DNA of 64,000 bases from Sulfitobacter sp. DSM 110093 (GTDB lineage: Bacteria; Pseudomonadota; Alphaproteobacteria; Rhodobacterales; Rhodobacteraceae), in contig NZ_CP085167.1 of the NCBI RefSeq assembly GCF_022788715.1, positions 1,795,001 to 1,859,000 of the forward strand, in the 5' to 3' direction. The notes beneath the pieces were generated by a model, which had not been told where the DNA came from, did no database searches, and saw only the letters and a list, made by a program, of their open reading frames with translations. The position numbers and the translations under genes are program-made. Shown one piece after another: positions 29,358-39,102 of the stretch. How positions within the stretch are numbered: position 1 is the first letter of the stretch; each line of letters starts with the position of its first letter.

Positions 29358-31313
29358 TTAGCGCAGCAGACCCGAGATGTTGCGAACCACAGCGCGGCGA
29401 TTGGCAGGCTCTGCCGCTGTCGTTGGCACGCGCAGCTGGCTCTCACCATAACCTTGCGTGATCAAGTTTGCGGGCGGAACATCAAAATATTCGGTCAGGG
29501 CCAAAGCAACGGTTTCCGCACGACGGTCAGACAGCGCAAGGTTATAGCTCGCGTCGCCCACCGCATCTGTATGCCCTTCAACAAGGATCACTGTCCGCGG
29601 ATCCTTCTGGATCATGTCGCGCAGGGTGGTGCCGATATTTGCCAGCGACCGGGCTTGCTCAGGCTGGATCGCTGCAGAACCGGTCGGGAAGCGAACGGCG
29701 TCCAATTCCAACTGGGGTGCAAGCGAACGGACCTCACGGATTTCGCGCACCTGACGGAGCGAGAATGTCCGGCCTTGATCATTACGCATCTCAGCTTGCA
29801 AAGCCTGCCGCAAAGCGGCTTCGTCCTGTGTGCTGCTACGCTCGGTCTGTTGGGTTTCCTGAACCTGTGGCAGGTCAGTCACGACAACTTCGCGTTCTTC
29901 TACGAGGTCATCGACCAGCACATACTCACGGCCTTCCGCATCAAACTTGGTACGGCGCAAAACGCTACCATCGCGCGAGCGGATGGTTTCGATGCGGCTG
30001 CCGTCGTTCTTTGTCACAATCGTACGAGTAGAACCATCATCGAAGGTCTGGGTTTGCACTTCGTCACCAGGGCGGCGGATCAGGGCGTTATCGTCCTTCA
30101 ACACGCGCAATTCGCCTGTGTCGTCTTGAACTACCACACGGTCACCCGAGCGGCTGACGACCTTTTCGCCATTGTTCAAAACCGACCCTACAGCAACGGC
30201 GCCGAGGCCAACAAGCAGAGCTTTTTCGAAGTCAGACAAACCACCGTCGTCGTCATCCGAAGCGGCAGCTTCGTTTTCTGCTGCGGCCGTTACCTTGGTG
30301 TCAAAGTCTTCGTCCGAAGTGCGCACATCATCTTCGCTCACTTCTTCGGTCACGACCTCGGCGTCCGACTCGTTTTCCGCAGCGGCTGTTGCAGCAGCTG
30401 CCGCAGCCTCACGCTCTGCCTGACGCTCGGCGCGGCGTTCTTCACGACGCTCCGCCTGACGAGCCTCACGACGTTCTTCGCGCGCTTCGATCTGTTCTTC
30501 GGTCAAACCGGCATCGGCTTCTGCACCGAGTGCTTCACCGCTTGTCTCGGATTCGGTTTCGGCGTTTTGCTCGTCCTGAGCGGGATCGGCTTCGGGCGCG
30601 GCCTCAGCGTCTTGAACTGGCTCCTCTTGAACCGCCTCAGTGGTTTTGGCTCCTGCCTCAACCGCTGTTTCGGCTTCGCTCATGCCCTCAGTCTCAGCTT
30701 CTACTTGTTGCTCAGCCTCTTGCTCGACCTCCGCATCTGCATCGCCCTCTACATCAGATGCGACCTCAGGATCTTGCGCGGGCTCAACTTCCGCCTCAAC
30801 TTCGGCGTCAGCAGACATGTCTGCTTCGGCATCCGCCTCGGTTCCGATCTCTCGTTCGGCAGTCTCTAGTTCCACGGTCTCGGCTTCGGCGCTGGCTTCA
30901 GCCTCTGCAGCTACGTTCGCAGCCTCATCCGCTGCCGCTTGGGCTTCAGCATTCGCAGCTGCACCGGCCTCTTCGGCCTGCTCTTCAGCGCCGGTAACTG
31001 CATCGGATACAGCACCCGCAGCTTGACCCAAAAGCGAACCAGATTCTGCTTCTGCGTCACCTTCAGCTTCAACTTGTGCTTCTGCACTGTCACCCGCCTC
31101 AGCATTCGCATCGGCTTCGGCACTCAGCCCGGCAATCACCCGAAGCTCTTCGGCATTCTCCACCGTCTGATCGTCAAACGCGCAGGGGAATTCCGTCACT
31201 TCGCCTACGGGGCCACATACTGCTAGATTTTGATCCTGTGCAAAGGCGCCGTGGGGGAAAGCCAATGCAAGGCTCAGACCCAGCGAAGTCGTAGATCTCA
31301 GTAGGTTTTTCAT
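29358..31313 (-). CDS. OmpA-family protein with long acidic region
   Basis: 651 residues from ATG 31313, with GAGGAC about nine bases upstream (an in-frame GTG at 31319 is too close to it). Signal peptide KNLLRSTTSLGLSLALAFPHGAFA. Residues 60-280 are almost all Ala, Glu, Asp, Val and Gln; a basic Arg/Glu helix follows (EERREARQAERREERRAER); a hydrophobic stretch (FEKALLVGLGAVAVGSVL) lies near 365. The C-terminal 120 residues are a complete OmpA peptidoglycan-binding domain (VEGHTDAVGDASYNLALSDRRAE). It probably tethers the cell wall or crosses the periplasm; role of the acidic part unknown. Confidence 0.85.
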   Translation of the reverse strand: MKNLLRSTTSLGLSLALAFPHGAFAQDQNLAVCGPVGEVTEFPCAFDDQTVENAEELRVIAGLSAEADANAEAGDSAEAQVEAEGDAEAESGSLLGQAAGAVSDAVTGAEEQAEEAGAAANAEAQAAADEAANVAAEAEASAEAETVELETAEREIGTEADAEADMSADAEVEAEVEPAQDPEVASDVEGDADAEVEQEAEQQVEAETEGMSEAETAVEAGAKTTEAVQEEPVQDAEAAPEADPAQDEQNAETESETSGEALGAEADAGLTEEQIEAREERREARQAERREERRAERQAEREAAAAAATAAAENESDAEVVTEEVSEDDVRTSDEDFDTKVTAAAENEAAASDDDDGGLSDFEKALLVGLGAVAVGSVLNNGEKVVSRSGDRVVVQDDTGELRVLKDDNALIRRPGDEVQTQTFDDGSTRTIVTKNDGSRIETIRSRDGSVLRRTKFDAEGREYVLVDDLVEEREVVVTDLPQVQETQQTERSSTQDEAALRQALQAEMRNDQGRTFSLRQVREIREVRSLAPQLELDAVRFPTGSAAIQPEQARSLANIGTTLRDMIQKDPRTVILVEGHTDAVGDASYNLALSDRRAETVALALTEYFDVPPANLITQGYGESQLRVPTTAAEPANRRAVVRNISGLLR

Positions 31314-31414
31314 GTTCACGTCCTCATTATTACGGGAACGCCGTTCGGGCAGCGCTTGTCTCCTAACGCATGATGGGGGCTGAGGTTCCGCTATCCAATA
31401 TCAATAGCCCATCC

Positions 31415-31446
31415 CAATAAAAGACCGCGCCCCCGGATGGGAGCGC
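31415..31446 (-). terminator. Terminator of the cox operon
   Basis: On the minus strand GCGCTCCC (31446-31439) pairs with GGGGGCGC (31434-31427), with one G-T pair and a 4-base loop; GGTCTTTTATT follows. It lies 30 bases after the coxM stop. Confidence 0.7.
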
Positions 31447-31475
31447 AGTAAAGGTTTACGGCTTGTTATCGGCTA

Positions 31476-32264
31476 TCAGGCTATGGCTTGGACTGCCCGG
31501 CGTGTCATCACACCGCAAAGATGTGCGCGGTAGGCGCCGCTGCCGTGCAGATCGCCGATCATATTGCTGCCATCGAGGGCCAGCCTCTCCAGCGCGCCAG
31601 CTTCGAACCGTTCGCTCAGTGCCGCCTCCGCCTCCGTCCAGCGGAAGACACCTTCGTTCGAAGCGCCAGTGATCGCCACCCGCACCCCATCACTGAACTG
31701 CGCAACATAGGCCGCGACCAGCGGAAAGCGCGAGGCAGGTTGGATGAACTTCTCGTAATGCGCTGCCTGCGGAATGGGGAAGCGTACACCGGTGACGATT
31801 TCGCCCTCTTCGAGTGCTGTGGTGAATATGCCTTGGAAGTAGTCGTCAGCCGCGATCTCACGCCGGTCCGTCTCTATCGTCGCTCCGCTGGCCAAGGCCG
31901 CCGCCGGGTAGCAGGCGGAGGGATCGTTATTAGCTAGCGATCCGCCGATGGTGCCCCGGTTGCGCACCGCCGGATCACCGATCCGCGCGGCTAGCTTGGC
32001 TAAGGCCGGATAGTTCTCTGCCGCGTCGCGCATGACCGTGGCATGAGTGGTGCCGCCCCCGATCCAAAGCGCGCCATCGCGCATCTCGACCCCTTTGAGT
32101 TCTTCAATACCCGTGAGGGACACCAGAACCGATGGCATCGCCAGCCGTGCTTTCAATGTCGGGATCAGCGTTTGCCCCCCGCTCAGCGGTTGCGCGTCTT
32201 CTTGGCCTAAAGCCTTGACCGCGTCCGCCACGCTACCGGGGCGCTCTACTTCGAATTCATACAT
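31476..32264 (-). CDS. coxM: CoxM-like FAD-binding subunit of molybdenum hydroxylase
   Basis: 262 residues, the usual FAD subunit length is about 290. FAD-binding motifs are AQPLSGGQTLIP near residue 25-36 and RNRGTIGGSLANNDPSA near 100-116. It passes electrons from the iron-sulfur subunit to the quinone or other acceptor. Last gene of the operon, 74 bases after coxL. Confidence 0.93.
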   Translation of the reverse strand: MYEFEVERPGSVADAVKALGQEDAQPLSGGQTLIPTLKARLAMPSVLVSLTGIEELKGVEMRDGALWIGGGTTHATVMRDAAENYPALAKLAARIGDPAVRNRGTIGGSLANNDPSACYPAAALASGATIETDRREIAADDYFQGIFTTALEEGEIVTGVRFPIPQAAHYEKFIQPASRFPLVAAYVAQFSDGVRVAITGASNEGVFRWTEAEAALSERFEAGALERLALDGSNMIGDLHGSGAYRAHLCGVMTRRAVQAIA

Positions 32265-32338
32265 CGTTCATCCTTCCCAGAGGTCGCAAGGCGCGTCGCC
32301 CCTCTTCGTTATTGCAGATATCACAGTGGTTCAAAGCC

Positions 32339-34714
32339 TTAACCATGCATCGCCTCCCAGACCCGTGCGGGGCTGACCGGCATGTCGATATGGCCGATAT
32401 CTTTGCCACCTGAACGCATGGCATCCAGCACCGCGTTCACCACCGCCGGAGGTGAGCCAATCGCCCCCGCCTCCCCGCAGCCTTTCACGCCCAAGGGGTT
32501 GTGGGTGCAGGGTGTCTGGCAAGAATGATCCACGTCATAGAACGGCAGATCGCTGGCGCGGGGCATGGCGTAATCCATGTAAGACGCGCTGAGCAACTGC
32601 CCATCTTCGTCGTACGCGCAGTTCTCCAATAGCGCCTGACCGATGCCTTGGGCCAAACCGCCATGCACTTGGCCGGTGACGATCATCGGGTTCACGACGT
32701 TGCCAAAATCATCGGCTGCGGTGAACCGCTCCACCGTGACATGCCCGGTTTCGGGATCAAGCTCGACCTCGCAGGCATATGCCCCTGCCGGGTAAGTAAA
32801 GTTTGACGGATCATAGAAGGCGGTTTCCTCCAACCCCGGCTCAATCTCTTCCAACGGATAGTTATGCGGCACATAAGCCGCCAGCGTCACATCGCCCCAA
32901 GCCACGGATTTGTCGGTGCCCGCAACGCTGAAGGCCCCATCCTTCAACTCGATATCCCCTTCCGAGGCTTCGAGCAGGTGGCTTGCGATCTTCTTGGCCT
33001 TGGCGATGATCTTTTCGGTCGCGCGCACCATGGCGCTGCCGCCCACAGCCAGCGAGCGTGAGCCATAGGTGCCCATGCCCATCGGCGTGCGCGCCGTATC
33101 GCCATGAACGATCTCGACCATATTCTCATCAATGCCGATCATATCGGCCACCACTTGGGCAAAGGAGGTTTCATGCCCCTGCCCGTGGCTGTGGCTGCCG
33201 GTCATGACAACCAGTCCGCCGGTCGCGTTGACCCGCACCGTGGCGCTTTCATACAGCCCCGCGCGCGCACCCAGTTGGCCAACAAGGTTCGACGGCGCGA
33301 TGCCGCAGGCCTCAATATAGCAGTTCACGCCGAAGCCGCGCAGCTTGCCTTTGGCTTCGCTTTGCTTGCGACGGGCTTCGAAACCAGCGTGGTCGGCGAT
33401 CTCCTCAAGCTTGTCCATCGTGGCGTTGTAGTCGCCCGTGTCATATTCCACCGCGACAGGCGTGGCATAGGGAAACTCCGTCACGAAGTTTTGCCGCCTC
33501 AGTTTGATCGGGTCGACCCCCAGCTCATGCGCCGCCTTATCGACAAGACGCTCAAGCTGATAGGTCGCCTCGGGCCGCCCGGCACCACGATAGGCATCTA
33601 CTGGCACGGTATTGGTAAAGACCGCCTTAACATTCACGTAAATCAGCGGCGTTTTGTAATTCCCCGCCATCAGCGTGCCGTGCAGCCATGTCGGCACCGA
33701 GGGCGCGAAGGTCGACAGATAGGCGCCCATATTGGCATAGGTATCGGTGCGCAGCGCGGTGAAGTTATTCTCGGCATCCAGCGCCAGTTCGATCTTGGTC
33801 ACATGGTCGCGGCCATGGGCGTCGGACATGAAAGCCTCGGACCGGCTGGAGGTCCATTTCACCGGACGCCCCACCGCCTTTGCGGCAAAGGTGCAAAAGG
33901 CTTCTTCTTGATAATGGAAAATCTTTGTGCCGAAACCACCGCCCACATCCGGGGCCACTACGCGCAGTTTGTGTTCAGGGATGCCCAGCACGAAGGCACC
34001 CATCAGCAGGCGGATCACATGCGGGTTCTGGCTGGTGGTATAAAGGGTATGGTCCCCCGCCGAACGGTCGTATTCGCCGATGGCTACGCGCGGCTCCATT
34101 GGGTTGGCGACAAGGCGGTTATTGACCAGTTCAAGCGTGGTAACATGCGCGGCTTCTTCGAACGCTTTGCTCACCGCGTCTTTGTTTTCTTCAACAAAGC
34201 CCCAGTCGTAGCAAAGGTTGCTTGTCAGATCGTCGTGCACCTTGGGCGCATCATCTTTGACCGCTTCTTTCATGTTCACCACGGCGGGCAACTCATCGAT
34301 ATCGACGACGATTGCCTCAGCGGCGTCGCGCGCCTGCGCCAAAGTCTCGGCCACCACGGCGGCGATGGGCTCGCCCACATGACGGACCTTTTCATGAGCG
34401 AGAACCGGGTGTTTCGGCTCTTGCATCGGTTGGCCGTGTCTATCGGTGATTTGCCAGCCACAGGGCATGCCGCCGATCTCGGCAAAGTCAGCGCCGGTGA
34501 AAATTTTTAGCACGCCGGGCATGTCTTCGGCGGCAGAGGTATCAACCCCCGTCAGCCGCCCATGCGCCACGTCTGAGCGCAGGAAAAACACATGGGTCTG
34601 GCGGCGCAGGTTGATGTCATCGGTATAGCGCCCCGACCCGGTGAGAAAGCGCACGTCCTCCCGCCGTTTGCTGCTGGCCCCAATTCCGCTGCTCGGTTCA
34701 AAATCCTTTGGCAT
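32339..34714 (-). CDS. coxL: CoxL-like large subunit, form II molybdenum hydroxylase
   Basis: 791 residues. It binds the molybdopterin cytosine dinucleotide cofactor. The active-site loop reads AYRGAGR (about 374-380), which defines form II (putative CODH); true CO dehydrogenases of form I have AYRCSFR. The catalytic glutamate is E748 in [17 protein letters not shown] near 255 and GQGHETSF near 520 are other cofactor contacts. Form II enzymes in roseobacters have not, as I recall, been shown to support CO oxidation, so the substrate may be another small molecule. Confidence 0.93.
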   Translation of the reverse strand: MPKDFEPSSGIGASSKRREDVRFLTGSGRYTDDINLRRQTHVFFLRSDVAHGRLTGVDTSAAEDMPGVLKIFTGADFAEIGGMPCGWQITDRHGQPMQEPKHPVLAHEKVRHVGEPIAAVVAETLAQARDAAEAIVVDIDELPAVVNMKEAVKDDAPKVHDDLTSNLCYDWGFVEENKDAVSKAFEEAAHVTTLELVNNRLVANPMEPRVAIGEYDRSAGDHTLYTTSQNPHVIRLLMGAFVLGIPEHKLRVVAPDVGGGFGTKIFHYQEEAFCTFAAKAVGRPVKWTSSRSEAFMSDAHGRDHVTKIELALDAENNFTALRTDTYANMGAYLSTFAPSVPTWLHGTLMAGNYKTPLIYVNVKAVFTNTVPVDAYRGAGRPEATYQLERLVDKAAHELGVDPIKLRRQNFVTEFPYATPVAVEYDTGDYNATMDKLEEIADHAGFEARRKQSEAKGKLRGFGVNCYIEACGIAPSNLVGQLGARAGLYESATVRVNATGGLVVMTGSHSHGQGHETSFAQVVADMIGIDENMVEIVHGDTARTPMGMGTYGSRSLAVGGSAMVRATEKIIAKAKKIASHLLEASEGDIELKDGAFSVAGTDKSVAWGDVTLAAYVPHNYPLEEIEPGLEETAFYDPSNFTYPAGAYACEVELDPETGHVTVERFTAADDFGNVVNPMIVTGQVHGGLAQGIGQALLENCAYDEDGQLLSASYMDYAMPRASDLPFYDVDHSCQTPCTHNPLGVKGCGEAGAIGSPPAVVNAVLDAMRSGGKDIGHIDMPVSPARVWEAMHG

Positions 34715-34829
34715 AATATCCTCCCGTTTGGTGGCGGTGCGGATGCACCTGATCAGTCATGCGGCGCCCGGTTTTGGTGGTCCTCCCTCCGCCATCACCG
34801 GTCTGCTCTGCATGACGCTGCTTCCGACG

Positions 34830-35315
34830 TTACTCTGCCGCCAGCGCGCTGACCTCTTGGCCGCTGGCCGCCATGATCGCTTTGACGATGTTGTGGTAGC
34901 CGGTACAGCGGCAGATGTTGCCGTCAAGGTAATGGCGCACCTCGGCCTCGCTTGGTTTGGGGTTGTCCTTGAGCAGGGCCGCCGCCGACATCACCATGCC
35001 TGGCGTGCAAAATCCGCATTGCAGCCCGTGGTGATCCTGAAACGCCTGCTGGATGGTGTTGAGCGTGCCATCGGGGGCCGCCTGCCCTTCGATGGTCGCA
35101 ACCTCAGCGCCGTCGGCCTCGATCGCGAACATGGTGCAGGCTTTGACCGCATTGCCATTCACATGCACCACGCAGGCCCCGCATTGGCTGGTGTCACAGC
35201 CCACATGGGTGCCAGTGAGTTCCAAATCATCGCGCAAAAATTGCACCAGCAGCGTGCGGCCCTCAACCTCTCCTGACGCGGGTTTGCCGTTCACGGTCAT
35301 CTTGACCTGTGTCAT
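34830..35315 (-). CDS. coxS: CoxS-like [2Fe-2S] subunit of molybdenum hydroxylase
   Basis: 161 residues from ATG 35315, behind GGGAGGAAGAAC; the longer frame to 35363 lacks a site. Plant-type [2Fe-2S] cluster: [12 protein letters not shown] with a further cysteine in VKACTMF. Second cluster: [12 protein letters not shown] and [12 protein letters not shown]. It carries electrons from molybdenum to FAD. 115 bases before coxL. Confidence 0.95.
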   Translation of the reverse strand: MTQVKMTVNGKPASGEVEGRTLLVQFLRDDLELTGTHVGCDTSQCGACVVHVNGNAVKACTMFAIEADGAEVATIEGQAAPDGTLNTIQQAFQDHHGLQCGFCTPGMVMSAAALLKDNPKPSEAEVRHYLDGNICRCTGYHNIVKAIMAASGQEVSALAAE

Positions 35316-35401
35316 GTTCTTCCTCCCAGTCTGACGCTTGTTAGAGGCAGTTAAGCACGACAAGCCCTAGTTGAGAACACATATTTTCGACGGCCTGCGT
35401 C

Positions 35402-36403
35402 TCAGCCGCCGCGCGCGCTTTTGCCAGGATTGCGCGGCTGTGGGCGGGTCGGGATTTCTTTTAGCAACCCACCAACGCCCATTGCCGCGATATCCGCGCT
35501 GGTGACCGGAATGCCGCAGACCAACCTTGAGAGCACCCAATCCGCCCCGTTAAGCGCCGGCGAACGTGCGCAGCCCGGCAGGCCAATCACCGGGCGCTGC
35601 CCCAGATGACCGAGGAACAAAAGATTGCCGGGATCGACCGGCATCCCGAACCGCTCAACCTCACCGCCCGCCTGTCGCAAGGCAGAGGGGGCGATGTCGT
35701 CAATATCAGATGTGGCAGACGCGGTGAGTACAAGGGTCAGATCGGTCTGTGCGGCGGCGAGTGCCTTTGTCAACGGCGCAGATCGATGTGGGACCATAAC
35801 AACGTCATTCAACGTGACCCCAAGCGCATCCAGCCGCCCCTCGACCGCCACGCGCCCCTTGTCGCCTGCCCCGCCCGGCACATCCGTGATGATCAGCGTC
35901 GCATCGCGAAGTTTTCGTTTTGCCAGACGCAGCGCTGCCTTTCCGGCTGCGGCGCAGGCGGCGTCAACGGCTTCCTGCGGCACGGCGTAAGAGATAATCT
36001 TGATCGTCGCCACCATCCCATTCTCAGTCATCTGCTGAAAGGGCGGCACAGTGGCCAAGGTGATCATCGGATGTACTGCATTAACCGCCTCAAGCGCGGC
36101 GCGGCCCATCATCACAACGCCCGGCCCCTCTGCCAAAAGGTTCACCCGCCCGGTAAAGGGGTCGGAGATCCGCAGCCCCGGACCACAGAGCGCTTTGGCC
36201 AGTTGGGCTGCGCCTGTGTTTTCGTCTATATCACCGGGATCAAGGCGGGCGACGATGATCTCTTGAATCCCAGCCTGTTCAAGCGCTGCGATATCTTCTT
36301 GCGCCAACACACGGCCCTTGCGCAGCCGTCCGCTGCTGACAACGACAGAATGGGCCAATGTTGCGCCAAGTGCGTCGCTTAATGGGACCGGGCCGAACCT
36401 CAT
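35402..36403 (-). CDS. Molybdopterin-binding protein (MoeA-like domain)
   Basis: 333 residues with a MoCF-biosynthesis-type domain; residues about 165-270 (LIITDVPGGAGDKGRVAVEGRLDAL and VMVPHRSAPLTKAL, then LVLTASATSDIDDIAPSAL) fit the MoeA/MogA fold, where the serine and aspartates bind molybdopterin. Homologues occur between xdhC-like and cox structural genes and sometimes fused to MobA. Its start overlaps the xdhC-like stop by 4 bases (ATGA), so they are coupled. Likely role: cofactor preparation for CoxL. Confidence 0.8.
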   Translation of the reverse strand: MRFGPVPLSDALGATLAHSVVVSSGRLRKGRVLAQEDIAALEQAGIQEIIVARLDPGDIDENTGAAQLAKALCGPGLRISDPFTGRVNLLAEGPGVVMMGRAALEAVNAVHPMITLATVPPFQQMTENGMVATIKIISYAVPQEAVDAACAAAGKAALRLAKRKLRDATLIITDVPGGAGDKGRVAVEGRLDALGVTLNDVVMVPHRSAPLTKALAAAQTDLTLVLTASATSDIDDIAPSALRQAGGEVERFGMPVDPGNLLFLGHLGQRPVIGLPGCARSPALNGADWVLSRLVCGIPVTSADIAAMGVGGLLKEIPTRPQPRNPGKSARGG

Positions 36404-37359
36404 GGACGGCGCAGCGTTTGGATCATCTGTGCAAGGATCGACACAGCAATCTCGGCCGGGCTGGCAGCGCCAATGTCGAGACCAACCGGCCCATGGATCC
36501 GCGCAGCCTGATCCGTTGCCACGCCCGCCTCTTGCAACCGCGCAAGGCGACTGGCCTGCGTCCGGTTCGAGCCGAGCGCACCGATGTAAAACGCCTCTGT
36601 CCCCAGGGCCACATGCAGCGCCGGGTCATCCAATTTCGGGTCGTGGGTCAACAACACCACGGCAGAACGGGCATCCAAGCCGATTGCCTTAAGGGCGGCG
36701 TCGGGCCAATCGTTCATCACGCGGCATTCAGGGAACCGCGCGGCGGAGCCAAAGGCCTCGCGCGGGTCGACGACGATCGGATCGAAGCCCGCCTCTCCCG
36801 CCATGCGCACCAGATGCTGCGCGATATGCACAGCGCCCACGATCACCAGCCGCAGCGGCGGGTTATGAATGGCGATGAAGCGTCCCGTGTCTTCGTCGAT
36901 CCCAGAGCGGTCACGGCGAAAGCGACCTTCATGCCCCCCGCGGGACAGCTCTCGCGTGCTGCCATCAAGCGCCACTTCATAGGCCACGGGCTGCCGTGCA
37001 GCGCGCGCCGCTACCAGATCGCGCAGCATCTCAAGCGTGAGTGCATCGGATCGTATCGGTTCCACCAGCACCTTGATTGTGCCCCCGCAGGCCAACCCCA
37101 CGGCAAAGGCATCGCCATCGCTGACGCCGTACTCCAGCAACCGGGTGCGCCCGTCCCCAATCGCCTCAAGCGCTTCGACCACCACCGCACCTTCGACGCA
37201 GCCGCCCGAGACCGAGCCCATCATCGTACCGTCGCCCGCCACCACCAGCTGCGCGCCTGCGCGGCGCGGCGCAGAGCCCCACGTCTCTACCACAGTGGCC
37301 AATGCCACGGGCTGTCCGGCCTCGGCCCAATTCAACGCCTGTTCGGGGATGCGGTCCAT
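36400..37359 (-). CDS. XdhC/CoxI-family molybdenum hydroxylase maturation protein
   Basis: 319 residues from ATG 37359, behind AAAGGAAA. N-terminal XdhC domain with VETWGSAPRRAGAQLVV (about 22-40) and GSVSGGCVEGAVVVEALEAI; C-terminal Rossmann-like domain (LRLVIVGAVHIAQHLVRMA, about 175-193). The family binds the molybdenum cofactor and promotes its sulfuration before insertion. It is the first gene of the operon that ends with coxM. Confidence 0.88.
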   Translation of the reverse strand: MDRIPEQALNWAEAGQPVALATVVETWGSAPRRAGAQLVVAGDGTMMGSVSGGCVEGAVVVEALEAIGDGRTRLLEYGVSDGDAFAVGLACGGTIKVLVEPIRSDALTLEMLRDLVAARAARQPVAYEVALDGSTRELSRGGHEGRFRRDRSGIDEDTGRFIAIHNPPLRLVIVGAVHIAQHLVRMAGEAGFDPIVVDPREAFGSAARFPECRVMNDWPDAALKAIGLDARSAVVLLTHDPKLDDPALHVALGTEAFYIGALGSNRTQASRLARLQEAGVATDQAARIHGPVGLDIGAASPAEIAVSILAQMIQTLRRP

Positions 37360-37441
37360 CTGGTTTCCTTTACCTATCGGGGGTGCAGAGTGTGTTGCTT
37401 CACGGGCAAAGGTCAATGCGAGATCGGCGCAAGCCTTCGCC

Positions 37442-37470
37442 TTGCACGCAGCGCTATGCGGCACTACATC
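37442..37470 (+). promoter_or_regulatory. Promoter candidate for the bolA-grxD operon
   Basis: TTGCAC (37442-37447), 17 bases, TACATC (37465-37470); the expected start near 37477 gives a leader of about 28 bases. Confidence 0.45.
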
Positions 37471-37504
37471 TAGGCCAAGCTAACACAGTAATCGGAGCCA
37501 CCCC

Positions 37505-37741
37505 ATGCCCATGCAAGCCAGCGAAATCGAAGACTTGATCCGCGCTTCCTTTCCTGACGCGAAAATCACCGTCGAAGGCAATGACGGCGTGCATATGGCG
37601 GCCATGGTCGTGGATGAGAGTTTCCGTGGCATGAACCGCGTACAGCAGCAGCGCGCCGTCTATGCGGCCCTGAAGGGCAAGATGGACGGATCAAACGGCG
37701 ATCTGCATGCGCTGGCGCTGACCACACGGACGCCAGACTAA
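37505..37741 (+). CDS. BolA-family protein (IbaG-like)
   Basis: 78 residues; MQASEIEDLIRASFPDAKI at the N-terminus and RVQQQRAVYAALKGKM are family signatures, and the histidine of DGVHMAAMV is in the position used to bind an iron-sulfur cluster with a monothiol glutaredoxin. The partner grxD is two genes downstream in the same operon. ATG 37505 or 37511 could start it; both have GGAG upstream. Confidence 0.92.
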   Translation: MPMQASEIEDLIRASFPDAKITVEGNDGVHMAAMVVDESFRGMNRVQQQRAVYAALKGKMDGSNGDLHALALTTRTPD

Positions 37742-37743
37742 CG

Positions 37744-38088
37744 ATGTGGGGCTGGACCGCAGGAGTTGTTTTGGGCGGGATCGCCGCAATTGCTTTTGTT
37801 CAGCACCGCATGCAGCGCGGGCGGCATGTGCCCTTGTCGCAGCGCCAACCTCCGCGCCCTGAGACCGGCAAAGTGCCACTGGGGATGGAGGCGACCGATC
37901 TTGATGTCGTGGCCAGTGCGGCACGGCGCAACGAAAGCCTAGAACGCGGGCACACGAATTGGACCAAGAAACAAGGCGGTTTCTTTCTCGGCGGGGCCGA
38001 GTTGGACGTAAAGCCTTGGGCCGACGATGAAACCTATGCGCGGCGCTACCATGCTGCGTTCAAGAAATCAGATGTGAAGGACAAATGA
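37744..38088 (+). CDS. Small membrane protein between bolA and grxD
   Basis: 114 residues, starting two bases after the bolA stop and ending one base before grxD. One N-terminal hydrophobic segment ([17 protein letters not shown]), then a soluble charged part with an aromatic motif ([18 protein letters not shown]). The tight spacing on both sides supports a real gene. Unknown function; position suggests the BolA/Grx4 iron-sulfur path. Confidence 0.75.
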   Translation: MWGWTAGVVLGGIAAIAFVQHRMQRGRHVPLSQRQPPRPETGKVPLGMEATDLDVVASAARRNESLERGHTNWTKKQGGFFLGGAELDVKPWADDETYARRYHAAFKKSDVKDK

Positions 38089-38089
38089 C

Positions 38090-38452
38090 ATGAGCGATGC
38101 CTCAAGCCAGATCAAAGAACAAATCTCCAAAAGCGATGTTGTGCTGTTTATGAAAGGCACCAAGGAAATGCCGCAGTGCGGTTTCTCCAGCCGCGTGGCC
38201 GGGGTTCTGAACTATATGGGCGTTGAATATAGCGATGTGAACGTGCTGGCCGACGAAGGTCTGCGTCAAGGGATCAAAGATTTCTCTGACTGGCCGACCA
38301 TTCCCCAGCTTTACGTCAAAGGCGAATTCGTCGGCGGCTGTGACATCATCACCGAGATGACGCTGTCGGGCGAGTTGGATACGCTTTTTGCCGAGAACGG
38401 CGTGACCTTTGATAAAGACGCTGCGGATAAGATCCGCGAAGCCAACGGCTGA
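38090..38452 (+). CDS. grxD: Monothiol glutaredoxin, Grx4 type
   Basis: 120 residues with the CGFS active site in [12 protein letters not shown] (near residue 30) and the glutathione-binding [19 protein letters not shown]. Monothiol CGFS glutaredoxins hold a shared [2Fe-2S] cluster with BolA proteins and deliver it to targets. In an operon with bolA. Firm call. Confidence 0.95.
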   Translation: MSDASSQIKEQISKSDVVLFMKGTKEMPQCGFSSRVAGVLNYMGVEYSDVNVLADEGLRQGIKDFSDWPTIPQLYVKGEFVGGCDIITEMTLSGELDTLFAENGVTFDKDAADKIREANG

Positions 38453-38480
38453 GACGGCTTCGGACTGTCGACAATTTAAG

Positions 38481-38517
38481 GACCCCGGACGCCTATTGCC
38501 GCGCCGGGGTCTTTTTT
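38481..38517 (+). terminator. Rho-independent terminator after grxD
   Basis: GACCCCGG (38481-38488) pairs with CCGGGGTC (38504-38511), followed by six T. Confidence 0.85.
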
Positions 38518-38548
38518 ATCTCTGGTACCTTAGGTCTACCCTCCGGGT

Positions 38549-38998
38549 TCAGTCCTCAATCGCCGTGATCATATCGACGCGGCGGCCATGACGCCCGCCT
38601 TCAAACTCGGTATCGAGAAAGGCATCCACGATCTCAAGCGCAATCCCGGCACCGATCACACGCGCACCCATCGACAGCATATTCGCGTCATTATGCGCGC
38701 GGATCATCTTGGCCGAGAATGTATCGGCACAGACGCCGCAGCGAATGCCCTTGACCTTATTGGCCGCCATCATGATGCCCTGCCCCGTGCCGCAGATCAG
38801 AATGCCAAGGTCGAACTCTCCGGCTGCAATGCGCCGTGCGGCGGCTTCTCCGTGTTTGGGGTAATCGGTGCTTTCCGCCGTGGCCGGACCAATATCTTCG
38901 ACTGTAAAACCACGATTGGCGATATGCCGGGCGATGTCTTGGCGTAGGGCGATGTCAGCGTGGTCGCTAGAGATGATGATGCGGGGTTTGGCGGTCAT
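38549..38998 (-). CDS. rpiB: Ribose 5-phosphate isomerase B
   Basis: 149 residues. Interconverts ribose 5-phosphate and ribulose 5-phosphate. SSDHADIALRQDI at the N-terminus and the catalytic cysteine in ILICGTGQGIMMAANKVKGIRCG are family signatures. It lies near tkt, the other non-oxidative pentose phosphate gene, but on the other strand. It is separated from the mliC-like gene by 104 bases with a GGGGCGC-TTTTC-GCGCCCC hairpin. Confidence 0.92.
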   Translation of the reverse strand: MTAKPRIIISSDHADIALRQDIARHIANRGFTVEDIGPATAESTDYPKHGEAAARRIAAGEFDLGILICGTGQGIMMAANKVKGIRCGVCADTFSAKMIRAHNDANMLSMGARVIGAGIALEIVDAFLDTEFEGGRHGRRVDMITAIED

Positions 38999-39102
38999 GG
39001 GATGGCGTCCTGATTGCTATGGGCGAGAAAGACAGCGCGGATGGGGCGCTTTTCGCGCCCCCCAGAGCATATTGCTGCCTGCGCCGCAATCCCGTGGTTG
39101 GA

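Noticed and set aside
29454..30869. 471-codon frame on the plus strand rich in Leu, Phe, Arg and Cys
   Set aside because: Antisense to the OmpA-family gene; arises from its biased codons.
33104..34510. 468-codon frame on the plus strand
   Set aside because: Antisense to coxL, which is complete with cofactor motifs; the His-rich protein has no family features.
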